Shown here piece after piece: positions 7,111 through 14,031 of a DNA stretch of 15,942 nucleotides. Where the stretch lies: assembly GCA_035259145.1 (NCBI GenBank), contig DATFWQ010000049.1, positions 1-15,942 on the forward strand, written 5' to 3'. The position numbers and the translations under genes are program-made. Positions within the stretch are counted from its first letter, which is position 1, and each line of letters begins with the position of its first letter. This DNA comes from CF-161 sp035259145. Its GTDB lineage: Bacteria > Chloroflexota > Dormibacteria > Dormibacterales > Dormibacteraceae. The notes beneath the pieces were generated by a model, which was given only the letters and a program-made list of their open reading frames with translations, ran no database searches and was not told the DNA's origin.

Positions 7111-7588
7111 AGCACGTGACATAGGTGCCACAGTCGTGAGAGTCGATCATGGATGGGTGCGGGCCGCAGCGTAGACAGCTGCGTCTGGCAGCCGAGCGCG
7201 AAGTGTCGCCGGCGGTGGTTGGCAGGGAAGGCGTCGGTGATGCGGCCGTTGATTGACGTGGTTGCCGCCGAACTGTGGCGGCGGCTCCGCCCAGGCAAGC
7301 CGCGCGGCAGCCTGGCCCGGCTGAGGGACACGCCCTTCAAGTTGGCCTCGGCCAGGGGAGCCCATCCTCTCACGCAGAGGATCACCACCGAGGGCAAGCG
7401 GGTGCGGCGGGCAGGGCAGATTACCTCGCCCTGTTCTGTTGAGGGGTCGACTGGGGATGCGCGTATGCCATCCTCCCGCTTAGCCGGAGCTCCAGGCTGC
7501 TCCTGAGGCCGCCTGGGCCGGGTACTCCGCGTGAGGTGGGCGTTTTCCCTAGTGCATGCAGCAGGGCCACCTTCGGGGAGGAGGACAT
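7111..7588 (+). other. Gene-free stretch upstream of the FG-GAP protein
   Basis: These 478 nt hold several frames, but none has convincing family features or a good start site. GC-rich hairpin-forming sequence near 7483-7520 (for example GGAGCTCC and nested CAGG/CCTG pairs) lies before the next gene and may belong to its leader. I see no riboswitch or RNA gene that I can name. The proximal part probably holds the end of the ArsR operon transcript, the distal part the promoter of the secreted protein. Confidence 0.4.
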
Positions 7589-9583
7589 ATGAGACGGCGA
7601 ATTGCGGTACTCCTGACAGCTTCGACGTTCCTGGCCTTCACGGCGACGGCCGGCACCGCCGCTCCAGTTCGGGCCAAGGGCGGCCTGCCCGCGCCGTTGA
7701 ACGTGCGCGCCACCGCTGTGTCGGCGTCGCAGATCAGCGTGTCGTGGAGCGCGATCGGCGGCGTCAACGGCTACCAGGTGCTGCGTAGCCCGGCCCCCGG
7801 CGGCCCGTTCACGCTGGTCGGCACGACCCCCGGGTCCACGCTCGACTTCCTGGACACTGGCCTCGCGCCCGCCACCACCTACTTCTACATCGTCACGGCC
7901 GTCGTAGGGAACAAGGTGTCGCCGCCATCGGCGGCGGCCAGCGCCACGACGGGGATGACACCTCCGGCCAACCTCAAAGCAAACGCCACGCCATCGACGG
8001 TCGCCCTCTCCTGGGACGCCGTGGCGGGCGTCGCCACATACGCCATCGTGCGCACCGACCCGAACGGGACGGGCGTCGTCGCCACCACCGGCCAGACCTC
8101 GTACGTCGACACGGCGGTGACCGCCGGCGTCCTGTACACGTATACGATCCGGTCGATTGCGCCCAACGGCGCCACCGGGGACTCGCGTCCGCTCGCCGTC
8201 GCCACCGGCGTCGCCACCACGACGACCCTCGCCATCACGCCGAACCCCAGTGAGGTCGGCCAAGCGATACTGCTGAGCGCCACTGTCCCCAGCGGTGGCG
8301 GCGGCTACGTCGACTTCTACGGCGACAACACGTTCCTTGGCGAGGCTACGGTCGATCCTATCCGGAAGGTCGCGGACCTCGACGCCGTGGTCGCTGCTCA
8401 AGGGACCTTCGTGTTCTGGGCGTTCTTCCCGGGCGACCAGACCACCCAGGTCGGGTCGAGCAGCTCCCAGTCCGTCTCCCAGGTGACGAACCCCGCGTAC
8501 GCCCGCGTTTCCTTCGGCATCCCTTCGACGCATGCGGTCGGGTCGACTGCCAGGAGCGTGGCCATCGCCGACGTGACCGGCGACGGGCTCGCTGACGTCC
8601 TGGTGACGACGTCCACGGTCTTCCCGCAGGGCGACCCCGCCGCCGACTGGAAGCTGGTGGTCTTCGCCCAGCTGCCAGATCACACGCTTGCCGCACCGGT
8701 CCGGCTGGCGACGCACGCGGCGTCCGGCAGCGGGATGTTGCTGGCGGCGGGCGACATCGACGGGGACGGCCGCGCCGACGTGGTGGTCGGCGCCGAGAGC
8801 GCGGGCGGCGTCGACGTCTTCATCCAGGGCCCCGGTGGGCTGGGGAGCCCGGTCCTGTTCCCGATCGGCGGCCCCATTTACGACATGAGGCTAGCGGACG
8901 TCAACCGCGACGGCCGCGCCGACCTGGTCGTATCGCTGTCAGACCGCGTCGCTGTGTATCCGGCCATGCCTGGCGGCACCTTCGGATCCCCGATCCTTGT
9001 CGGGCCGGGCCACGGGGGCCAGGTGGAGGTGGCGGACATGAACGCGGACGGGTTGCCCGACGTCGTGCTGAAGGAGGGCACCACGATCACCGTCTTCGCG
9101 CAGCGAGCCGACGGCACGTTCGCACAGCAGGCCCAATCGACCCTGCCAGCCGGCGGCAACCCGGGGATGGGCACCATGGCCGCCGGCGACCTGACCGGCG
9201 ACGGGCTCGCGGATGTCGTGGCGAACGTGGGGGGGAACAGCCCCGACTCGCGCATCCATGTCCTCGCGCAGGCGGCTGGCCAGCTCGCGGCTCCGGTCAC
9301 GTATCCCGTCTACGACCTACCGGTGCCCGGTCCGCTAGCACTGGCCGACATGAACGGCGACGGCCGCCTGGACATTGTGATCCCGCACCCCGGGTTCGCA
9401 CGGCTCGGTGTCATGCTGCAGCGGCCGGACGGCCGGCTGGGCGCCGAGCAGCTGTTCGGAATCCCGGACGCGAGCAATTACGGCACGCGCGCTCTCGCGG
9501 TCGGGGACATCAACGGCGACGGCCGGCCCGATGTCGTCATCGCCAACTACAACTACGGCCTGGTAGTGCTGCGCCAGATCTGA
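7589..9583 (+). CDS. Secreted protein: two FN3-like domains, an Ig-like domain and seven FG-GAP/VCBS repeats
   Basis: I chose the ATG at 7589 because GGGGAGGAGG lies just before it and the product then starts with a signal peptide (MRRRIAVLLTASTFLAFTAT, cleavage near the AGTAA at 21-25). Two fibronectin-III-like domains follow (about 34-122 and 124-210), each with SWxA...Y.V/I.R and the late TYFY/LYTY strand. An Ig-like region lies at about 211-302. Seven calcium-binding-type repeats of the form ADxxGDGxxDVVV start near 326, 387, 435, 481, 532, 585 and 638, which fits one complete seven-bladed beta-propeller. It is exported and probably binds glycans or other surface ligands. No catalytic domain and no LPXTG-type or membrane anchor is visible. 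Confidence 0.92.
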   Translation: MRRRIAVLLTASTFLAFTATAGTAAPVRAKGGLPAPLNVRATAVSASQISVSWSAIGGVNGYQVLRSPAPGGPFTLVGTTPGSTLDFLDTGLAPATTYFYIVTAVVGNKVSPPSAAASATTGMTPPANLKANATPSTVALSWDAVAGVATYAIVRTDPNGTGVVATTGQTSYVDTAVTAGVLYTYTIRSIAPNGATGDSRPLAVATGVATTTTLAITPNPSEVGQAILLSATVPSGGGGYVDFYGDNTFLGEATVDPIRKVADLDAVVAAQGTFVFWAFFPGDQTTQVGSSSSQSVSQVTNPAYARVSFGIPSTHAVGSTARSVAIADVTGDGLADVLVTTSTVFPQGDPAADWKLVVFAQLPDHTLAAPVRLATHAASGSGMLLAAGDIDGDGRADVVVGAESAGGVDVFIQGPGGLGSPVLFPIGGPIYDMRLADVNRDGRADLVVSLSDRVAVYPAMPGGTFGSPILVGPGHGGQVEVADMNADGLPDVVLKEGTTITVFAQRADGTFAQQAQSTLPAGGNPGMGTMAAGDLTGDGLADVVANVGGNSPDSRIHVLAQAAGQLAAPVTYPVYDLPVPGPLALADMNGDGRLDIVIPHPGFARLGVMLQRPDGRLGAEQLFGIPDASNYGTRALAVGDINGDGRPDVVIANYNYGLVVLRQI

Positions 9584-9657
9584 ACCGGCCGTCACGTCTC
9601 CGCAGCTGCCCGTCGCATGAGCGTCTGAACAGCCGCCTGGTCCAAAGCTGGCGGGGC

Positions 9658-9719
9658 GTCCCGACGGCGCCATCAATGCCTCAAGCACCTTCGCTAGCCG
9701 CCGTTCGCGCCGTCGGGAC
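9658..9719 (+). terminator. Perfect 13-bp hairpin, possible terminator after the FG-GAP gene
   Basis: GTCCCGACGGCGC (9658-9670) and its exact reverse complement (9707-9719) are separated by 36 nt, 75 nt after the stop of the secreted-protein gene. No T-tract follows, as is common in high-GC genomes. The long loop also leaves open that it is an end of an old mobile element or a protein-binding site. Confidence 0.45.
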
Positions 9720-9807
9720 CTGGCCGAAGCCGGGGCCGCGTCAACAGGGCCAAATCCGCAAGGAGGCCCGGCAGGCGGCCGCAATCCGAACTAAGGCCGA
9801 GTGATCA

Positions 9808-9863
9808 TGGTGGGCGGCCCGGGACTCGAACCCGGATGGGTCTCCCCACACGCCCCTCAAACG
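9808..9863 (-). repeat. tRNA-Leu(GAG) 3'-half fragment, att-like site, copy 1
   Basis: Read on the minus strand, this holds the 3' half of a class II tRNA. The anticodon loop TTGAGGG (anticodon GAG, Leu) is followed by stem strand GCGTG and variable arm TGGG-GAGA-CCCA. Then come T-arm CCGGG-TTCGAGT-CCCGG, acceptor strand GCCGCCC and ACCA. No matching 5' half (D-arm, GGGCGGC strand) is present. The 56 bp are identical to copy 3 at 15180-15235, and identity stops exactly at the tRNA 3' end on the left. That is the pattern expected of the outermost attachment site, whose left flank is old chromosome. Confidence 0.85.
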
Positions 9864-10203
9864 CGTTGCCTGATTTGGGCGGCCGCGCTGAAGTCACCGA
9901 GGCACACGACCGTTTGTTTTCGGGTTTCTAAGCCGAAGCGGCCGGGAAATCCGACAGTGCCCGGCGTGGCGGCCGCGCACCCCACTCCCGAATTCATACC
10001 AATGGGCACCGACAGTGGCCCAACGCGATACTGAGGACCGGAGCGCAGCAGGAAGGGACACTCGAAGGCAGCGGGCCGGCCTCACATCGCCCACGCCGAG
10101 GATGTCAGCGACCGCGGCGCCCGGGCCGCCCGCGCCTGCCGTGGCCCCGGATGTCTCCGATAATCCGCAGCGCCTAGCGGTACAGATCTGTTTCGCTTTG
10201 GGA

Positions 10204-11037
10204 ATGGGCGTCCGCGTCTACGTCACCGGCCGGCTGTGCCTGGAGTCTGGTGGCCGGCTGCTCCTCGACACCCAGCTCGGAAGTCGCCAGGGCCGGATGG
10301 CGCTCGCCTACCTCGTCTGCGAGCGCCACCGGAGCGTTCCTCGCGAGGAGCTCGCGGAAGTGGTGTGGGAGGATGGGCCTCCACCCGCCTGGGACATCGA
10401 CCTGCGCGCACTGGTCAGCCGCCTGCGGTCAGCCGCGACCAGGATCGGTCTCGACGGCTCCGCGCTCTTCAGGTCCGGCCTTGGCTGCTACCACTTCAGG
10501 CTCCCAGTCGGCGGCTGGGTAGACATCGAGGCGGCCGCGGACGGCATCCACCGGGCGGAGACTTTGCTGCGTTCCGGGCGGTCCCGCGAGGCTTGCGGCT
10601 GGGCGTTGGTGGCGCGCATGAACGCGCGGCGGCCGTTCCTGCCCGGTCAGGACGCGGCCTGGGTGGAGCGGAGGCGGTCCCAGCTGCGTGACATCCACGT
10701 CCGCGCGCTGGACGCGCTGGCCAAGGTCTGGATCGAGACCGGGGATCCCATGCTGGCGGCGCGCGATGCTGAGGAGTCGATCGCGATCGAGCCCTACCGC
10801 GAGGTCGGCTATCAGTGGCTAATGCGTGCGCAGGCGGCTGCGAGCAACCGCGGCGAGGCCGTGCGCGCCTTCCGACGCTGCCGGGAGACCCTGGCGCACG
10901 ACCTCGGCGTCGAGCCATCGCAGGTCACCGAGGCCGTCTTCCACGAGGTCCTGCACGGGGCGCGACCTGCAACGGCGCTGCAACGGGGGAGCGCTAACGT
11001 CGGTGGCCACTCACATCGGATCACCAATGGAGGTTGA
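10204..11037 (+). CDS. SARP/AfsR-type regulator: winged helix plus bacterial transcriptional activator domain (BTAD)
   Basis: From the ATG at 10204 the product is 277 residues. An OmpR-type winged helix occupies about 2-100: VRVYVTGRLCLE, GRMALAYLVCERHRSVPREELAEVVW in two stretches, then LRALVSRLRSA and CYHFRLP. The all-helical BTAD follows at about 107-253 with DIEAAADGIHRAE, EESIAIEPYREVGYQWLMRA and FRRCRETLAHDLGVEPS. SARP proteins activate clusters by binding direct repeats near the -35. The frame stays open upstream to an ATG at 10015, but that extension is Ala/Pro-rich, so I prefer 10204; neither start has a strong ribosome site. Its TGA overlaps the start of the next gene, suggesting co-regulation of the small genes after it. 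Confidence 0.85.
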   Translation: MGVRVYVTGRLCLESGGRLLLDTQLGSRQGRMALAYLVCERHRSVPREELAEVVWEDGPPPAWDIDLRALVSRLRSAATRIGLDGSALFRSGLGCYHFRLPVGGWVDIEAAADGIHRAETLLRSGRSREACGWALVARMNARRPFLPGQDAAWVERRRSQLRDIHVRALDALAKVWIETGDPMLAARDAEESIAIEPYREVGYQWLMRAQAAASNRGEAVRAFRRCRETLAHDLGVEPSQVTEAVFHEVLHGARPATALQRGSANVGGHSHRITNGG

Positions 11038-11039
11038 TG

Positions 11040-11189
11040 ATGGCCCTGACAGTGACGTGTGACTGCGGAGTGACGGTTCGCGGTGAGACCGAGGACGACT
11101 TCGTCGCCAAGGTGCAACAGCACGGCCGTGAGGCGCACGACATGGACGTTACGCGCGAGCAGGCACTCGCGATGGCCCAGCCGGAGTGA
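11040..11189 (+). CDS. DUF1059-like small protein
   Basis: This 49-residue protein begins TVTCDCG after its start, followed by VRGETEDDFVAKVQQHGREAHD and ending near TREQALAMAQPE. The C-x-C, E-rich helix and H...H pattern match DUF1059, a family of very small predicted metal-binding proteins common in actinobacteria. Tandem ATG codons lie at 11037 and 11040. The second is better spaced from GGAGG at 11029-11033. The first overlaps the TGA of the SARP gene, so coupling is likely either way. Function is unknown. It is one of the three cargo genes of cassette 1. Confidence 0.75.
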   Translation: MALTVTCDCGVTVRGETEDDFVAKVQQHGREAHDMDVTREQALAMAQPE

Positions 11190-11194
11190 ATGGG

Positions 11195-11467
11195 ATGAGC
11201 GCCGACATTGTAGGGATCTGCGGACGGCTGGCCGCGGCCGGGCTGGGCGTGGCGCTGCTGGGGATGGTCGGGGCGGCCCCGGCTTCGGCCGCGGCCAGCC
11301 CGAACGCCAGCTGCGTCGGTCAGATCGTCAGCGCTGCGGCTCCCGCGACCGTTCCTTTCGGTGCGAACGTGGTGACTGTCCAGGTAGTGGCGAGCGACCA
11401 CCAGTTCGGCCAGACAGTGGCAAGCGTCACGGCCGCCCAGCCGCGCGACGCCTGCCAGCAGCCATAG
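11195..11467 (+). CDS. Small secreted protein, unknown function
   Basis: From ATG 11195 the product has 90 residues. A signal peptide (LAAAGLGVALLGMVGAAPA, cleavage near ASAAASP) leaves a mature part of about 60 residues with two cysteines and Val/Ala-rich strands (PFGANVVTVQVVASDHQFG). An in-frame GTG at 11186 overlaps the stop of the DUF1059-like gene and would add three residues. Either start makes it the third gene of the SARP unit. I do not recognise a family. Export and the two cysteines (possibly one disulfide) are all that can be said. Confidence 0.65.
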   Translation: MSADIVGICGRLAAAGLGVALLGMVGAAPASAAASPNASCVGQIVSAAAPATVPFGANVVTVQVVASDHQFGQTVASVTAAQPRDACQQP

Positions 11468-11505
11468 TCTCGCCCGGAGGAGGTCTCCCCTCCCCCGGCC
11501 AGTCA

Positions 11506-11546
11506 GGTCGGTGAGGCGGTTCAAGTAGTGCCCCGCCTCCCCGACC
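11506..11546 (+). terminator. Hairpin terminator after the SARP unit
   Basis: GGTCGG-T-GAGGCGG (11506-11519) can pair with CCGCCTC-C-CCGACC (11533-11546) across a 13-nt loop, with a single T/C mismatch. It lies 39 nt after the stop of the secreted-protein gene. There is no long T-tract, which is usual for GC-rich genomes. Confidence 0.55.
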
Positions 11547-11902
11547 ATCTTCGTGGTCAGAAGGAGACGATCACTGGGCTGCCAGCGGGGCCCGCGGAGG
11601 ATGGCAGAGATCCAGGTTCGGCGAACCGGCTCCAGCCTCCGGCCCAAACGAGATGACGCGGCCGGGTTGACCGCACAAGCACACCGCGGCCCCGGTCTGA
11701 AACGGACGGTGCACCGCATGCCCGCCGCCCGGCCGCTAGCGTTCCGCCACGGCCGCCGCTGCAAGTCCTGGAGCCAAGCGGGGATCGGGCGGGGGAGGAA
11801 TCTTCTCGACCTGTCTGGCGAGGTGTGACCAGCGCCTGTCATCGCCCGCGACGAAAGGCGCATGCCCGGTGCGCGGGCGCTTGCCGTTCAGGATGCGGAT
11901 TC
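11547..11902. other. Gene-free stretch at the right part of cassette 1
   Basis: These 356 nt between the hairpin after the SARP unit and the conserved right end of the cassette hold only shadow-type open frames. I recognise no gene, RNA or repeat in them. Confidence 0.4.
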
Positions 11903-12008
11903 GGGCGTTTGCTCTGCCTTTCACCGGCGCTGCTCGTGCGTTGGCGTGTTGCTCGTTGACCCGGGTTCTGCACAAAAATCCGGACGACCGACTTCGGACC
12001 GGGTGCAG
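11903..12008. repeat. Conserved right-terminal flank of cassette 1
   Basis: About 105 bp immediately left of att-like copy 2 align with 15074-15179 left of copy 3, at roughly 85% by eye. The match includes GTGTTGCTCGTTGACCC and TTCGGACCGGGTGCAG. The region left of copy 1 lacks it. It is therefore element-borne sequence next to the attachment core rather than ancestral chromosome, and may hold recombinase or accessory-protein binding sites. Confidence 0.8.
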
Positions 12009-12064
12009 TGGTGGGCTGCCCGGGACTCCAACCCGGATGGGTCACCCCAGACGCCCCTCAAACG
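12009..12064 (-). repeat. tRNA-Leu(GAG) 3'-half fragment, att-like site, copy 2 (decayed)
   Basis: This copy has the same 56-bp core as the other two with four substitutions. The T-loop becomes TTGGAGT (losing the conserved C of TTC), the variable-arm loop becomes GTGA, the anticodon-stem strand becomes GCGTC and one acceptor base changes. These changes would spoil a tRNA, so the copy is an older or unselected site. The anticodon loop TTGAGGG is intact. No 5' half of a tRNA is adjacent. Confidence 0.82.
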
Positions 12065-12221
12065 TGTGGCCCTATTCCAATGGTCAAGTTGAACTGACTC
12101 AGTTACACGACACACAAGTTTCGGGCGTTTACGCCGCTTCCGTGTTGTGCGATCGGGGGCTGCCGGCAGTGTTATCCCATCCCCGTCCTAAGTAAGTCCT
12201 CGGCCTCCGCCCCCGTCCAGG

Positions 12222-12620
12222 TCACGACGCCTTGCCGGGAGCGAGCTGCGACACGCGCTGGTGGGACACCCCCAGAAGCTCGGCTATGTCGCGCACGCCC
12301 ATTCCGTGGCGGCGCAACCGGCCGACCAGCTCCGCCATGTCCCCCTGCACCTGGCGCTGAGCTTCCTCCCCGACTGCACGCGCCCTCTTTACATCCTCGA
12401 TCGCAGCATCGAAATTGGGCACTCGCACCCGTACTTCGACCTCGAAGGAGTCCTCGGGGATGTTCTTCAGCGTCGCGATCGCGTCCGGGATCATGCGCTG
12501 GCGGATCTCGGCCAGGGTTCGGCCCTGGGTGAACAGCCCGTCCAGCTCCCCGGCCCCAATCGCAATCCACGTCTTGGCGCCTCGCTGGACCTCAACCACG
12601 TATCTCCTCTGTCGTGCCAT
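12222..12620 (-). CDS. HicB-like antitoxin with C-terminal helix-turn-helix
   Basis: The 132-residue protein starts at ATG 12620 behind AGGGGCGTAGGA. The N-terminal domain (about 5-70) follows the HicB pattern RRYVVEVQR...TWIAI, GLFTQGRTLAEIRQRMIPDA, then SFEVEVRVRVP. A helical linker leads to a HTH (GMGVRDIAELLGVSHQRVSQL, about 106-126) of the type that reads operator DNA. HicB proteins neutralise the RNase HicA and repress their own operon. The gene lies 14 nt after the stop of the broken hicA-like gene, in hicA-hicB order. It appears intact while its toxin is not. Confidence 0.85.
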   Translation of the reverse strand: MARQRRYVVEVQRGAKTWIAIGAGELDGLFTQGRTLAEIRQRMIPDAIATLKNIPEDSFEVEVRVRVPNFDAAIEDVKRARAVGEEAQRQVQGDMAELVGRLRRHGMGVRDIAELLGVSHQRVSQLAPGKAS

Positions 12621-12634
12621 GTTCCTACGCCCCT

Positions 12635-12823
12635 TCAACGTTCCACCCGTTTCAGAAGCGCCCGAGCCAGTCGTTCGTCAATCTCCCGGTGGCGCGGAAT
12701 GACGACATCCAGGTTCCCGAACGACCAGACCTAGTGTTCCTTGCCCTACCGCTTCAGCCTGAACCCGAGGTTCTGGGCCTTGGCGGCTTGCCGGAGTCGG
12801 CGCACCAGCTCCGTGTGCCTCAC
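12635..12823 (-). pseudogene. HicA-like toxin gene with two in-frame amber codons
   Basis: From GTG 12823 a 62-codon frame reads VRHTELVRRLRQAAKAQ, then FRLKR, TAG, GKEH, TAG, VWSFGNLDVVIPRHREI, ending LLKRVER before TGA. This is the HicA-like mRNA-interferase pattern, including the GxxH histidine (codon 30) and the V-V-IPRHREI strand-helix. The two TAG codons (12746-12748 and 12731-12733) sit at codons 26 and 31. The frame stays family-like on both sides, so the stops are recent or read through. An in-frame TAG just upstream fixes the GTG as the earliest start. Confidence 0.78.
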
Positions 12824-12829
12824 GGCTTG

Positions 12830-12869
12830 ATGCTATATGGCTAGACGAGCCCAGTCTAGGTCCCTAGAC
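12830..12869 (-). promoter_or_regulatory. Probable hicAB promoter and HicB operator
   Basis: GTCTAG (12854-12859) and CTAGAC (12864-12869) form an inverted repeat with a 4-nt spacer, and a further CTAGAC half-site lies at 12841-12846. On the minus strand, TAGACT and TAGCAT separated by 17 nt could be -35 and -10 boxes. That places the start site next to the GTG of the hicA-like gene, which has no ribosome site and may be leaderless. Repression by the HTH of HicB at these repeats is the known mode for the family. The exact boxes are inferred. Confidence 0.6.
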
Positions 12870-12888
12870 GCGCGCCATTCGTCCGGAA

Positions 12889-13981
12889 ATGGCGTGGATC
12901 GAACAGAGACGGCGCGAGTCGTATGAGGCGGGCCAGCTCGCCCACGGCGAACCGGAGGAGCGCCTGGAGGTAAAGAGCCGCGAGCTGTTCCGCCAGATGT
13001 TCCAGGACCACCTGGACCTGCGCGCCCAGCAGGAGTTGCGCCTGGAAGCAGTGGTGGCTGCCGACGGAGTTGCGCGACGCGGCGTGGAGGCTGACCACGA
13101 GCGCGGGCTGCTGACCGTTTTCGGCAAGGTCGAGGTCACACGCGTGGCTTACCGGCGGCGGGGCCACGCCAAGCTGCATCCCACCGACGCGGAGCTGAAC
13201 CTGCCGCTCGAGCTGCACTCTCACGGGCTGCGGCGACTGGCCGTCGTGGAGGGCACGCGCGGCTCCTTCGACAACGTCCGGGAGGCGATTCTGCGGAGCC
13301 CCGGACAACGCCTGGGCAAGCGCCAGTTGGAGGAGTTGGTCCAGCGAGCGGCGACGGACTTCGACGCCTTCTATAAGGAGCGCAAGCGGGCCGCCGGCGA
13401 GCCCGCAGACGTGCTCGTCATCTCCTGTGACCGCAAGGGCGTCGTCATGCGTCCGGACGCCCTGCGTGCCGCCACCGCGCAGGCCGCGGCGCGGAGCACA
13501 ACCAAGCTCACCACCCGGCTCTCGAAGGGGGAGAAGCGCAACCGCAAGCGCATGGCCGAGATCGGTGCCGTCAACGACGCCGAGCCTGTTCCCCGCAACC
13601 CCCGACGACATCCTGGTCGACTCTCGCCACCGGGAGCAGCACACCGCCCGGCCGGCCCCACCCGCCCGCAACAAGTGGCTGATCGCCAGCGTGGAGGAGC
13701 ACGCCGCGGCCGTGGTGAGCAGGGTCTTCGACGAGGCCGAGCACCCCCCGCACCACCGTACCTGGGTCGCGCTCGTCGACGGCAACAACCACCAGGTTGA
13801 CCGCATCAAGGCCGAGGCCCGCGCCCGCCGGGTGGATTTGACCGTCGTGGTCGACTTCGTCCACGTCCTGGAGTATCTGTGGAAGGCGGCCTGGTGCTTC
13901 TTCGATCAGGGCGATCCCGATGCCGAGGGCTGGGTCCGAGACCTGGCTCGGGCGCCCCTCAACCACGCAATCGCGGCATGA
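12889..13981 (+). pseudogene. ISKra4-family transposase, frameshifted and 3'-truncated
   Basis: The first frame (12889 to about 13597) matches ISKra4 transposases: GLLTVFGKVEVTRVAYRRRG, LPLELHSHGLRRLAVVEGTR, GKRQLEELVQRAATDFDAFY, then SCDRKGVVM and LSKGEKRNRKRMAEIGAV. Near EPVPR (13587-13600) a one-base shift is needed to continue as TPDDILVDS, NKWLIASVEEHAAAVV, TWVALVDGNNHQVDRIKAEA and VVDFVHVLEYLWKAAWCFF. Family similarity stops at about 13947, and the frame ends with unrelated residues at TGA 13979-13981. The C-terminal part with the last catalytic acid is missing, and no right inverted repeat is visible. The protein must be inactive. An inverted repeat CGCCATT/AATGGCG (12873-12893) overlaps the start but cannot be assigned as an IS end. 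Confidence 0.9.
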
Positions 13982-14031
13982 CCGGCGTCACTCCAATAGA
14001 GGCGCGCCCACTTAGCGTTTAAGATCGCTGA

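Larger units (their letters stand above)
9864..12008. mobile_element. Integrative cassette 1 (SARP regulator unit), bounded by att-like copies 1 and 2
   Basis: The segment lies between two direct repeats of a tRNA-Leu 3' half. Its left end (9864 onward) carries TGA at offset 26-28 and ACACG at 41-45 after the core, as do cassettes 2 and 3. Its right end (11903-12008) is about 85% similar to the right end of cassette 2. It carries a three-gene rightward unit (SARP/BTAD regulator, DUF1059-like, small secreted protein) and no recombinase. The call as a passive cassette moved by an integrase from elsewhere is inference. Confidence 0.6.

Noticed and set aside
7062..7506. Open frames on both strands after the DHFR-like gene.
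   Set aside because: No recognisable domain, no ribosome site and Arg-rich shadow-like composition; no support for a gene.
7400..7588. A riboswitch upstream of the secreted FG-GAP protein.
   Set aside because: The GC-rich pairing elements do not match the c-di-AMP, c-di-GMP, cobalamin or other conserved cores I know.
13953..13962. A possible fourth attachment core: CGCCCCTCAA at the truncated end of the transposase.
   Set aside because: Only 10 bp match, and the flanking TGA and ACACG blocks seen at the other three copies are absent at the expected offsets. Chance is likely.
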